Made by a program: the position numbers and the translations under genes | Part shown: positions 25,846-34,700 of the stretch, piece after piece | How the letters are laid out: each line of letters opens with the position of its first letter | Position numbering within the stretch: the first letter of the stretch is position 1 | Notes under the pieces: model-generated | What the model was told of the DNA's origin: nothing | What the model saw: the letters and a program-made list of their open reading frames with translations, nothing else | Database searches by the model: none | Origin: CAYOMP01 sp964405075 | Lineage (GTDB): Bacteria > Bacillota > Clostridia > Lachnospirales > Lachnospiraceae | Direction of reading: 5' to 3' | NCBI GenBank assembly: GCA_964405075.1 | Contig: CAYOMP010000008.1 | Coordinates: forward strand, 1-43,025 | Length of the DNA: 43,025 nucleotides

Positions 25846-26652
25846 CTACAAAACATCTGCAAAATGGGGTTTTAATTTCTTAAATAATCTAAGTCCCACA
25901 AAAAATACCACTATTGTGAATATCCAATAATACAGTGTTAATTCCGGTTTTTCCCAAAATGCTGTATTTCCCAAAAAGCTATCTCTGTATCCATTTACAA
26001 TATAGTAAAGAGGGTTAATTTTTATAATTGATGCCACTTTATCAAAACTGTCACCAAACATAGATGGATCCCACATAATTGGTGTAGCCCATATTCCAAA
26101 CTGTAATCCAATATTTACAATCTGAGCCATATCTCTAAACAAAACTGTAACTGATGCTGTTATAAATGCTAATCCTATAATCAGCACACATAACGCAAAT
26201 GTATAGTAAATCGCCTGTAACCAATAAACAGACGGTGTATTTCCATATAACAAAAACAATACTACAGCTATTCCCAAGAAAATAACATGCACAAACAGGC
26301 AGGAAATAATCTTAACCAGTGGTAGTACACTTACTTTGAAAACTACTTTTTTAACTAAATAGCTGTACTCCATTAGACAACTGGTAGCATGATTCAATGC
26401 CTCACTAAAGAAGAACCATGGTACAATACCAGCCACCAACCATAATACATATGTTTCGCCTATTGGTGGTACTTGTCTGAATCCTTTTTCAAAAATCAAA
26501 TAATATATCAATATAGTCACAATGGGTTGCACGAACATCCATGCAACCCCAAAATATGACCCAACAAATCTTTTACGAAAATCTGCAACTGCTAAAGAAC
26601 ATATAAGCACACGCTTGCTCCATACATCTTTAATGCTTTCAAAAAAACTCAT
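25846..26652 (-). CDS. Polysaccharide ABC exporter permease (Wzm/ABC-2 type)
   Basis: The chosen ATG at 26652 has GGAGG six bases upstream, and the in-frame TTG further out overlaps that site. The protein then has 268 residues and six membrane segments. The amphipathic N-terminal interface helix with LAVADFRKRFVGSYFG and WMFVQPIVTILIYYLIF is typical of Wzm/RgpC/TagG permeases. The central PWFFFSEAL and TPIMWDPSMF segments are also conserved in this family. It forms the membrane channel for the undecaprenyl-linked polymer with the ATPase encoded next. It lies 22 bases after rfbC. Confidence 0.92.
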   Translation of the reverse strand: MSFFESIKDVWSKRVLICSLAVADFRKRFVGSYFGVAWMFVQPIVTILIYYLIFEKGFRQVPPIGETYVLWLVAGIVPWFFFSEALNHATSCLMEYSYLVKKVVFKVSVLPLVKIISCLFVHVIFLGIAVVLFLLYGNTPSVYWLQAIYYTFALCVLIIGLAFITASVTVLFRDMAQIVNIGLQFGIWATPIMWDPSMFGDSFDKVASIIKINPLYYIVNGYRDSFLGNTAFWEKPELTLYYWIFTIVVFFVGLRLFKKLKPHFADVL

Positions 26653-26674
26653 TAGAAACCTCCAAGTCAACGAC

Positions 26675-27229
26675 TTACTTCTTTAATGTATCAAGTCCGC
26701 CCCACTTTTTGTCCTTTTCAGAAAGAATTAATTCCATTCCTTCCGGAATTGGCCATTCTACGCCAATCTGAGGATCATTCCAAGCAAGACCACCCTCGTC
26801 ATTCGGATGATAGAAATCAGTACATTTGTAAGCAAATTCTGCTGTTTCTGATAATACTAAGAATCCATGAGCAAAATTCTTTGGTATAAAGAACTGTTTT
26901 TTGTTTTCAGCTGATAACAATACACCATACCATTTTCCATAAGTCTTTGAACCTGGTCTTAAATCAACAGCAACGTCGAAAACTTCACCATTTATTACTC
27001 TTACCAATTTGTCCTGAGGAAATTCCTTTTGGAAATGAAGTCCTCTTAATACACCTTTCTTAGAACCCGACTGATTGTCCTGTACAAATACTGCATCAAT
27101 TCCTGCTTCTTTAAAATCATTGTAGTTGTATGTTTCTACAAAATATCCTCTCTCGTCTCCAAATACCTTTGGCTCAATAACCTTTAAACCTTCAATATCT
27201 CCACAAGAAGTAACTGTAATCTGACCCAT
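26675..27229 (-). CDS. rfbC: dTDP-4-dehydrorhamnose 3,5-epimerase
   Basis: The 184-residue cupin-fold enzyme epimerises dTDP-4-keto-6-deoxyglucose at C3 and C5. Conserved stretches include VFGDERGYFVETYN, LRGLHFQKE with the catalytic His, FIPKNFAHGFLVLSE, and the CTDFYHPNDEGGLAWNDP tail typical of the family. Length matches RmlC. It lies 17 bases from rfbA and 22 from the exporter permease. Its presence implies an L-rhamnose-type branch, or another C3/C5-epimerised 6-deoxyhexose, for the polymer. Confidence 0.95.
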   Translation of the reverse strand: MGQITVTSCGDIEGLKVIEPKVFGDERGYFVETYNYNDFKEAGIDAVFVQDNQSGSKKGVLRGLHFQKEFPQDKLVRVINGEVFDVAVDLRPGSKTYGKWYGVLLSAENKKQFFIPKNFAHGFLVLSETAEFAYKCTDFYHPNDEGGLAWNDPQIGVEWPIPEGMELILSEKDKKWGGLDTLKK

Positions 27230-27246
27230 TATTAGACCTCCAATTT

Positions 27247-28116
27247 CTATAGTCCATTAGCAATATCCATTAAGTACTGACCATAAGCAGTCTTTAATAA
27301 TGGCTGTGCTAAATCAACTAACTGTTCCTTAGTAATATAGCCTTTTTTGTATGCAATTTCTTCAATACAAGAAATGTACAGTCCCTGACGTTTCTGGAAT
27401 GCCGCAACGAAATCTGCTGCATCAAGAAGCGCATCATGGTTACCAGTATCTAACCACGCAAAACCTCTTCCAAGCGTTTCTACACTAAGGTTACCTCTTT
27501 TTAAATATTCGTTATTTACGCTTGTAATTTCAATTTCTCCTCTAGCTGAAGGTTTTACATTTTTAGCAATTTCAACTACACTGTTATCATAGAAGTATAG
27601 TCCTGGTACTGCGTAATTTGATTTTGGATTAGCTGGCTTTTCTTCGATTGATAAAGCTTTTCCATTTTCATCAAATTCTACTACACCGTATTCTCTAGGA
27701 TCTCTTACATAATATCCAAAGATTGTAGCTCCTTCTGTTCTAGAAGCTGCTCTTTCTAATACCTTAGAAAAACTCTGTCCGTAGAAAATATTATCGCCTA
27801 ATACTAATGCAACATTGTCTTTTCCAATAAATTCTTCACCAATAATAAATGCATCAGCAAGTCCTCTTGGGCTTTCCTGTACTGCATACTCAATTCTAAG
27901 ACCTAACTGTTCACCAGTACCTAGTAATTCTTCAAATACAGGCAAATCTCTAGGAGTAGAAATAATAAGAATTTCTCTAATACCTGCTAACATTAATGTT
28001 GATAATGGATAATAAATCATTGGCTTGTCATAAACAGGCATAATCTGTTTAGAAATAGCCTTAGTTAAAGGATAAAGACGTGTACCGCTTCCTCCTGCTA
28101 ATATAATACCTTTCAT
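27247..28116 (-). CDS. rfbA: Glucose-1-phosphate thymidylyltransferase
   Basis: From the ATG at 28116 with GGAGG six bases upstream, the protein is 289 residues, the usual RmlA length. A 19-residue upstream extension in the same frame is not credible. MKGIILAGGSGTRLYPLT is the nucleotide-binding loop, ISKQIMPVYDKPMIYYPL the substrate part, and ALVLGDNIFYG the metal-binding Asp region. It makes dTDP-glucose from dTTP and glucose 1-phosphate. A strong stem-loop (28157-28194) separates it from rfbB. Confidence 0.96.
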   Translation of the reverse strand: MKGIILAGGSGTRLYPLTKAISKQIMPVYDKPMIYYPLSTLMLAGIREILIISTPRDLPVFEELLGTGEQLGLRIEYAVQESPRGLADAFIIGEEFIGKDNVALVLGDNIFYGQSFSKVLERAASRTEGATIFGYYVRDPREYGVVEFDENGKALSIEEKPANPKSNYAVPGLYFYDNSVVEIAKNVKPSARGEIEITSVNNEYLKRGNLSVETLGRGFAWLDTGNHDALLDAADFVAAFQKRQGLYISCIEEIAYKKGYITKEQLVDLAQPLLKTAYGQYLMDIANGL

Positions 28117-28156
28117 TGGTTTCCTCCGTTTATTTAAGCTCACATTTACCCACAAG

Positions 28157-28194
28157 AAGTGTTGCAAAGGCAATAGTTCACCTTCACAACACTT
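28157..28194 (-). other. Long stem-loop between rfbB and rfbA
   Basis: On the minus strand AAGTGTTGTGAAGG can pair with CCTTTGCAACACTT over 14 positions (two G-U) around a 10-base loop. It begins 20 bases after the rfbB stop codon. No T run follows, so a simple terminator is unlikely. It may be a transcript stability or processing site between the first two genes. Confidence 0.6.
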
Positions 28195-28213
28195 TCTCTA
28201 AATTTAATGTGAA

Positions 28214-29293
28214 TTATTTATACATTTCATTGTAATATTTTTGATAGTCACCACTAGTTACGTTCTTCATCCAGTCTTCGTTCTCAAAGAACCACTTAAT
28301 AGTAAGCTTAATACCATCTTTAAACATTGTTTCTGGATACCAGCCAATCTCTTCCTTGATCTTATCTGGTGCTATAGCATATCTTCTATCGTGACCTTTT
28401 CTATCTTCAACGTAAGTAATAAGTTCCTTACTTACTAACTCTTTTCTAGGATCACCTTCTGGAAGCATTTCCTGTAAAGTTTCTAAAATAATATTAATAA
28501 TTTCGATGTTCTGCTTTTCATTGTGACCACCGATATTATATCTTTCTCCTAATCTTCCATTTTCCTGAACCATATCGATTGCTTTCGCATGATCATCTAC
28601 ATATAACCAGTCTCTTACGTTCTTACCATCACCATATACAGGGAGTTTCTTTCCTTGTAATGCATTGTTAATAATTAATGGTATTAACTTTTCCGGGAAC
28701 TGGAATGGTCCATAGTTATTACTACAGTTAGTAATGTTAGCCGGGAACTTATATGTATCAATATAAGCTTTAACCAACATATCAGAAGATGCCTTACTAG
28801 CTGAATATGGACTATGTGGATCAATTGGTGAAGTTTCATAAAAGAATGCATTATCATCATCTGGTAATGAGCCATATACTTCATCAGTTGAAACATGTAA
28901 AAATTTCTTATCTTCCTTGTATGTTCCATCTGGTAATTCCCATGCTGCTTTTGCTGCATTAAGCATTACCAATGTTCCTAATACGTTAGTCTGAACAAAT
29001 ACCTCTGGATTACGAATACTTCTGTCAACATGACTCTCAGCTGCAAAATGAACAACACGGTCAATATCATTCTCTGCAAAAATCTTTTCAATAGCAGCCT
29101 TATCGCAGATGTCAGCTTTAACAAATGTATAATTGTCCCTATTCTCGATGTCCTTTAGATTTTCTAAATTACCTGCATATGTTAATGCATCTACGTTAAT
29201 AATTCTAATTTCATTATCATACTTTCTAAACATATAGTGGATATAATTAGAGCCGATAAAACCTGCTCCACCAGTTACTAAATATGTTCTCAT
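28214..29293 (-). CDS. rfbB: dTDP-glucose 4,6-dehydratase
   Basis: The 359-residue enzyme makes dTDP-4-keto-6-deoxy-D-glucose. It has TGGAGFIGSNYI, the catalytic STDEVYGSLP segment with Thr-Asp-Glu, and SPYSASKASSDML (YxxxK), all diagnostic of RmlB. NCSNNYGPFQFPEKLIPL and the RDWLYVDDHAKAID motif are also typical. It is the first gene behind the promoter at 29336-29364, so it probably begins the whole polysaccharide operon. The ribosome binding site GGAGG is at 29305-29309, a slightly long 11-base spacing. Confidence 0.96.
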   Translation of the reverse strand: MRTYLVTGGAGFIGSNYIHYMFRKYDNEIRIINVDALTYAGNLENLKDIENRDNYTFVKADICDKAAIEKIFAENDIDRVVHFAAESHVDRSIRNPEVFVQTNVLGTLVMLNAAKAAWELPDGTYKEDKKFLHVSTDEVYGSLPDDDNAFFYETSPIDPHSPYSASKASSDMLVKAYIDTYKFPANITNCSNNYGPFQFPEKLIPLIINNALQGKKLPVYGDGKNVRDWLYVDDHAKAIDMVQENGRLGERYNIGGHNEKQNIEIINIILETLQEMLPEGDPRKELVSKELITYVEDRKGHDRRYAIAPDKIKEEIGWYPETMFKDGIKLTIKWFFENEDWMKNVTSGDYQKYYNEMYK

Positions 29294-29335
29294 TTCAGTG
29301 CTTTCCTCCGTTTACTTTATTGCATATCTTTTTAG

Positions 29336-29364
29336 ATTATATCATTCCAGATACAATTATTCAA
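29336..29364 (-). promoter_or_regulatory. Sigma-A type promoter of the polysaccharide operon
   Basis: On the minus strand TTGAAT (29359-29364) and a perfect TATAAT (29336-29341) are 17 bases apart, predicting a start near 29329 and a leader of about 36 bases to rfbB. It is the only strong promoter between here and 3100, so it may drive about 26 kb. Confidence 0.8.
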
Positions 29365-29442
29365 TACATTTTATTTATGCACTTCTTAAGCTTTCCTTAA
29401 ATCCATTTATCTATTCACATTTTCAGAACAATTCAAAAAAGA

Positions 29443-29520
29443 AAAATATGCAATTTTCGTTTTCGGATAACGCTTATTACATATAGTTCATTATCCAAAA
29501 ACATTAAAAACTGCATATTC
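29443..29520 (-). terminator. Large AT-rich inverted repeat with T tract, terminator of the GHL10 gene
   Basis: On the minus strand an arm beginning AATATGCAGTTTTT and containing GGATAATG pairs imperfectly with CGTTATCCGAAAACG and a closing TGCATATT. The outer 8 bp and the GGATAA/TTATCC block are perfect. TTTTTCTTTTTTG follows at once. It starts 19 bases past the GHL10 gene stop and separates that unit from the polysaccharide operon promoter. Confidence 0.7.
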
Positions 29521-29538
29521 TAATTATCTATTTTTTAC

Positions 29539-31737
29539 TTAATTTAACTTCTTTAAATTCTTAAGTTCTTTCTTAGAAATACTCTTCTCTAACCAGTCAT
29601 ATCGATACAAAGAATACCCTAAATAACCATATTCCTTTGCCGCTTTATACTGTTGATACAAATTATCATCTGCATTATTCCATCCATAATCTGTACCCCA
29701 AGCACTTTCCACCAAAGTTCCTACTTTATACAATGCCATTCCTACATAAAGTGGAGTATCATTTTCATTAATTTCTTCCCATTCAGTCATTCTATCCGTA
29801 AACATTGTTACTATTTCCCCTGATGAATTCTCGTATTCATCAGACCAATATAATTGTGGCATTAAGTAATCTACATATCCTGAATTTGAAAGCCATTCTT
29901 CAACATCACACCCTATGGAATGAGCATAACTTATTTCGCCCGCAGGACTTATTCCAAAAACTACTGTTTTATTTATAGATTTAATTTTACTATAAACCTT
30001 TTTAATCATTTTATTTACATCCTTCATTTTTGTTGATTGGCTTGTTTTATCTGATGACGCATAGAAATAATCATCAAAATGTATTCCATCCACGGCATAG
30101 TTACTTACTATTTCTCCAACACCATTTACAATTCTATTAATATTTGTTGTTGATGCCGGATCTAGAACAGTACCACTTTTAGATCTGTATGGATTTATCC
30201 ATGCGTGAAATGACAATTTCTGTTTATGTGCTTCTTCTACCATAATTGTCAACGGATCATATCCAGGTCCATTACTATTACTAGTAACAAAGGATGCCCA
30301 ATCATAATAATCTGATGGATATACTGCATCCGAAAATGCTCTAACATGGACAATTACCGTATTTAACCCCTGTTCTGATGCTTTCTTATACATTGATGCT
30401 ATGTTACTTCTAAAAGCTTTTTCACTCTTATCCTTTAATTTGGTATAATCTAAATAAGAAATCCATACTGCTTTCATATTTTCATAGTTTAGGGCTGATG
30501 TTATTATTCCCTCGCATTGTCTATAACCACTTTTTGCGTTATTCTTTAATGCATATACCCGATAATAATATTTTACGCCCTTAGTAACCTTTTTATCTGT
30601 ATATTTCAATTTAGTCGTTGTTGCTATCTTAGTATAACCGCTTCCCTTTGATGTGGAACGATATATTTGATACTTGCTGGCACCTGCTCCTTTTCCCCAA
30701 GTAAGAACTATTTTACTACCGCTTACAGATGCCTTAAGCTTTGATACCTTAGATGGTTTTAAAGTAACTGAAACAATACTGTCTTCACCATTAATTTTAC
30801 CTTCATATGCTACGATTTTATAATAATATTTTTTCCCTGTAATAAGTTTCTTATCCGTATAGGCTTTAGACTTGGTTGTTGCTATTTTTTTATATCCATT
30901 ATTCTCCCTTGTAGAACGATATATAATGTAGCCAGTTGCACCTTTTACCCTGTTCCATTTCAAATAAATGCTGTTATATGTCTTTTGTTTTACCTTTAAT
31001 CCTGAAACAGCAGGCAGAACACATTTAATTTTTACATATTCACTATATTCACTGCTTTGTGAATTGTACTTAGCAACCACCTTATAGTAATATATTTTCC
31101 CTTGTCTTACCGTTTTATCTGTATATGAAGTGTTATCAGTATTACCTAACAATTTATAACCACTATTTCTTTTTGTTGAACGATATACTTCATAATTATT
31201 TGCAGCAAATACTTGTTCCCAGGTTATTTTCACTTGATTCACACCTGTAATTTTTGCAGCTACATTTTCTGGTTTTACTAAATCAACCTTCTTTTCCTCT
31301 TCAGCCACTTCAATTTTTTTATTACTTGGTTCAGTCTGTTTTGGTTGAACTTCTATATTTTGTTTTTCTTCAATTTCATCATTGATATCTTCATCTTCCA
31401 CATCTTCATTGGAAGTTGTTTCATTATCCACTATTGGTTCATCATATTCACTATAAGATTCCTCTTCATTTTCTGATATTCCACCATTTTCTTCATATGT
31501 AGAATTATTTTCATTCTTTTGCTCTACTGTTATGGCATTAGTCGTATCTTCCGTTACAACAGAATCGTCTCCTACTACAAACTCTCCGCCCTCAAGGTTC
31601 GAAATGTAGTTTTCTTCCTTAACAGAAGAATTACTGCTATTTGCAACATCAGTCTCAGATGTTGCAAACGCAGTAACCGAACTTCCCGAAAGGATTAATA
31701 CAATAGCCATAACAAATGCCAATATTTGTTTTTTCAC
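29539..31737 (-). CDS. Secreted protein with three FN3 modules and a GHL10 (DUF187) glycoside hydrolase-like domain
   Basis: I prefer the GTG at 31737, which has TGGAG nine bases upstream and leaves a clean signal peptide ending near SSVTAFA. An ATG at 31752 is also possible. The protein is then 732 residues: signal (about 1-26), a long acidic Glu/Asn linker to about 155, three fibronectin-III modules (about 157-415) each with a YRSTxxxxGYK turn and YYYKV strand, and a C-terminal GHL10-type TIM-barrel-like domain. The last is marked by MKAVWISYLDY, TVIVHVRAFSDAVYPS, FHAWINPYRS, GIHFDDYFY and YLMPQLYWSD. It probably acts on cell-wall or exopolysaccharide glycans. It follows the amidase gene by about 30 bases and shares its promoter. 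Confidence 0.85.
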   Translation of the reverse strand: MKKQILAFVMAIVLILSGSSVTAFATSETDVANSSNSSVKEENYISNLEGGEFVVGDDSVVTEDTTNAITVEQKNENNSTYEENGGISENEEESYSEYDEPIVDNETTSNEDVEDEDINDEIEEKQNIEVQPKQTEPSNKKIEVAEEEKKVDLVKPENVAAKITGVNQVKITWEQVFAANNYEVYRSTKRNSGYKLLGNTDNTSYTDKTVRQGKIYYYKVVAKYNSQSSEYSEYVKIKCVLPAVSGLKVKQKTYNSIYLKWNRVKGATGYIIYRSTRENNGYKKIATTKSKAYTDKKLITGKKYYYKIVAYEGKINGEDSIVSVTLKPSKVSKLKASVSGSKIVLTWGKGAGASKYQIYRSTSKGSGYTKIATTTKLKYTDKKVTKGVKYYYRVYALKNNAKSGYRQCEGIITSALNYENMKAVWISYLDYTKLKDKSEKAFRSNIASMYKKASEQGLNTVIVHVRAFSDAVYPSDYYDWASFVTSNSNGPGYDPLTIMVEEAHKQKLSFHAWINPYRSKSGTVLDPASTTNINRIVNGVGEIVSNYAVDGIHFDDYFYASSDKTSQSTKMKDVNKMIKKVYSKIKSINKTVVFGISPAGEISYAHSIGCDVEEWLSNSGYVDYLMPQLYWSDEYENSSGEIVTMFTDRMTEWEEINENDTPLYVGMALYKVGTLVESAWGTDYGWNNADDNLYQQYKAAKEYGYLGYSLYRYDWLEKSISKKELKNLKKLN

Positions 31738-31767
31738 TTGTATATGCTCCATTCTGCATTTATTAAA

Positions 31768-34700
31768 TTATTTTTTCTTTAATCCGTAATAATTTGCAAT
31801 ACCTGTTGCATCAGCCACACCTAATGCTTTTAACTTAGCATCGCTATTAAAGAAGTTTACATCTCCTGAATTAGACATAAACGCATGTTCAACGATAATT
31901 CCACCAAGTCCTCGAGATACACTACCTCTTATTACGGCATAATAATCACCGTTATCTCCCTGACGTGTCTTAACACCTCTGTTGCTCAATCCTAAACCTA
32001 CCAATTGTGTAAGAATAGAACTACCAAGTTTTGCAGTAGATGAACTATATGTAGCATTTAAACTTGAATATACTTCCGCTCCTGCTGCTGATGATGAAGT
32101 AGATGAATTCATATGAAGGCTTATCAGCATGTCTGCTCCTTTTTCTTTTGCCGCAGCTGGTCTGTCATCCAAAGAAACATATGTATCAGATGTTCTTGTC
32201 ATATAAACCGTTATTCCATCATACTTTTCAAGCTCTTCCTTGCAGTACTGTGCAATTTTTAAGTTTAAATCTTTCTCTGAATATCCACCGCTTACATTAC
32301 CCGGATCATATCCACCATGACCTGGGTCAAGCATTACAACTACATTTGTAGAACCTTTTACTGTTATTTTACATGTTGCTGTTTTTCCATTAACTGTTGT
32401 TGCTGTAATTGTTGCTGTTCCTGCGGTCACACCAGTTACAACACCATCCTTTACTGTTGCTATGGATGTATCTGATGATGTCCAGGTTAATGTCTGGTCT
32501 GTTGTTTCTTTTGGAGTAAATGTAGCTTTTAATGTATATGTAGCTCCAGCTTTTATAGTTTTCTTAGTAGCATTCAATTTAATACCTGAAGCAAATGCAT
32601 ACTGTACCTGTTTATAATTACTCTTAAAACCATTCAATGTTGTGTATACACGGTAATAATATACCTTACCATCACTAATTTCATCTTTGTATGAATTTCT
32701 AGTTACTGTTGCATACAATGAATATCCTGAATCAGCACTCGTAGAACGATATATCTCAAAATTAGTATATTCATCTGGTTTATCCCAAGAAAGTTTAATC
32801 TCTCTTTCTGATAATGACGAACAATTAACAGTAAGATTATCTACACCCGGAATAGTTGCTACCAAAGCTAATACTGATGTAAATTTACCTTCTGTATTAT
32901 TTCTTACAGCTGCAACTTTGTAATAATATGTTGCTCCAAAAGTAAGTCCCTCATCTGTATACTTAAGATTAGATGTAGTTCCTAACTTAGTAAATGTCTT
33001 ATTATCTAAAGAACGATATACAACATAACTTGTAGCTCCATCTGGTGCCTTCCATCTAAGCTGTATTGCTGTCTTAGTAATACTATCACCTGTAAATTCT
33101 GTTGGAGCATTTGTAACAGCTTTTATTGACTGTTTCGCAGCTGTTCCTTTAACTTTTCCTTTAACTGCATATACTCTGTAGTAGTATGTAGTTCCTGTTT
33201 TTAAACCGCTATCTGTATATGTTAATTCAGTAGTAGTTTTTATTCTCTTGAATCCTGATTTTTCTTTTGTTGAACGATACACATAATACTTATCAGCACC
33301 TGAAACCTTTGTCCAAGTAAGCTTAGCAGTATCATAATTAGTTGTTGTTACAGTTAATTTAGTTGCCTTTGGAATTGGCTTAGCACTAACCCTTGAACTA
33401 TAGGCACTAGTATCCTTACCTCTAACTGCTTTAACTTTATAATAATATGTTGTTCCTGTAGTTAATTTTTTATCGTTATAGTATGTTTTAGTTGTTGTTC
33501 CTATAGATTTATATCCTGAACCTTTCTTAGTTGAACGATAAATTGTATACTTTTTAGCACCACTTACCTTAGTCCATGTAAGTTTTACTTTATTATAAGA
33601 AGATACAGTAGCCTTTAAGTTTGTAACCTTACTCAATGCTGTCTTGGCTTTTGCAGCACTACTATATCCACTGGTATAATCTCCTGCTTTTGCTTTTACT
33701 TTAAAATAGTATGTTGTATTAATTTTAAGACTCTTAGCTGTATATGAAGTTCCACTAACTGTAGCGATTTTTTTGTAACCACTGCTCTTCTTAGTTGAAC
33801 GATATATTTCATACTGTGTAGCACCTGCTCCTGCCTTCCAAGTTAAGCCGATAGAATTATATCCTTTTGATTTTGCTTTTACACTTGTTGCTTTGCCAAG
33901 TGTAGTTTTTGCATAGGCGGCACCACTTAATGGTCCTACATATGTACCGCTTACAGCTGCAACCTTGTAATAGTAAGCTACACCTGGTGTAACTGTCGAA
34001 TCTGTATATGCAGTTGAATTTGAAGTACCTATCTGTGCAAATCCTGTGTTTGCATCAGTTGAACGATATACTGCATATTGACTTGCACCACTAGTTCCCT
34101 TCCAAGCAATATTTACTGTTATAGCATTTGCATTAGTTGTCGTTACTTCTGTTGGCGCTGCAAATACCGTGTTTCCAGTCTTAGCCTGTGAAAAATCCGA
34201 TACATATGTATCAGCTCCAACAATTCTTCTTGTTTTAATTTTGTATGTATAAACTGTTCCTGTTGTTAAATTAGTGTCTGTATATGTACACGCTGTATTA
34301 TTAGCTGAAATAATTGAAAAATTAACTCCATCAGCTGCTCTATACAAATCATAATTAGTAGCACCCTCTACCGCATCCCACGAAATTGTTAATGTATTAT
34401 AATTAACATTTTCTATTCTTATATTAGTTGGTGCACTAATACCAGTAGTTGAAGACGCTCCTTTTACATCTGGCTCATTGTTATTTGTATTAGTAGTATT
34501 TGTATCTATTGCTCCATTTGTTTCTACTATTACAATTGCCTGATTAGTTTCAACAACTACCTGTTTTTCTGTTGATGTAGTAACCGAACTGTCATTTCCA
34601 ACCTCATATGTACCAGTTGTTGATACTTTTTTATCTGTATCAACATTTAATAACTTTGCATTTTCAGTTGCATCATCTGACTCCTCTGCTGTCGCTACTA

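Noticed and set aside
28684..28959. 91-codon frame on the same strand as rfbB
   Set aside because: It lies inside rfbB in another frame; the rfbB motifs show which frame is coding.
31900..34400. Regularly spaced DNA similarity that could look like a direct-repeat array
   Set aside because: The spacing of about 260 bases matches the FN3 protein modules, and similarity follows the reading frame, so it is protein repetition, not CRISPR or a DNA satellite.
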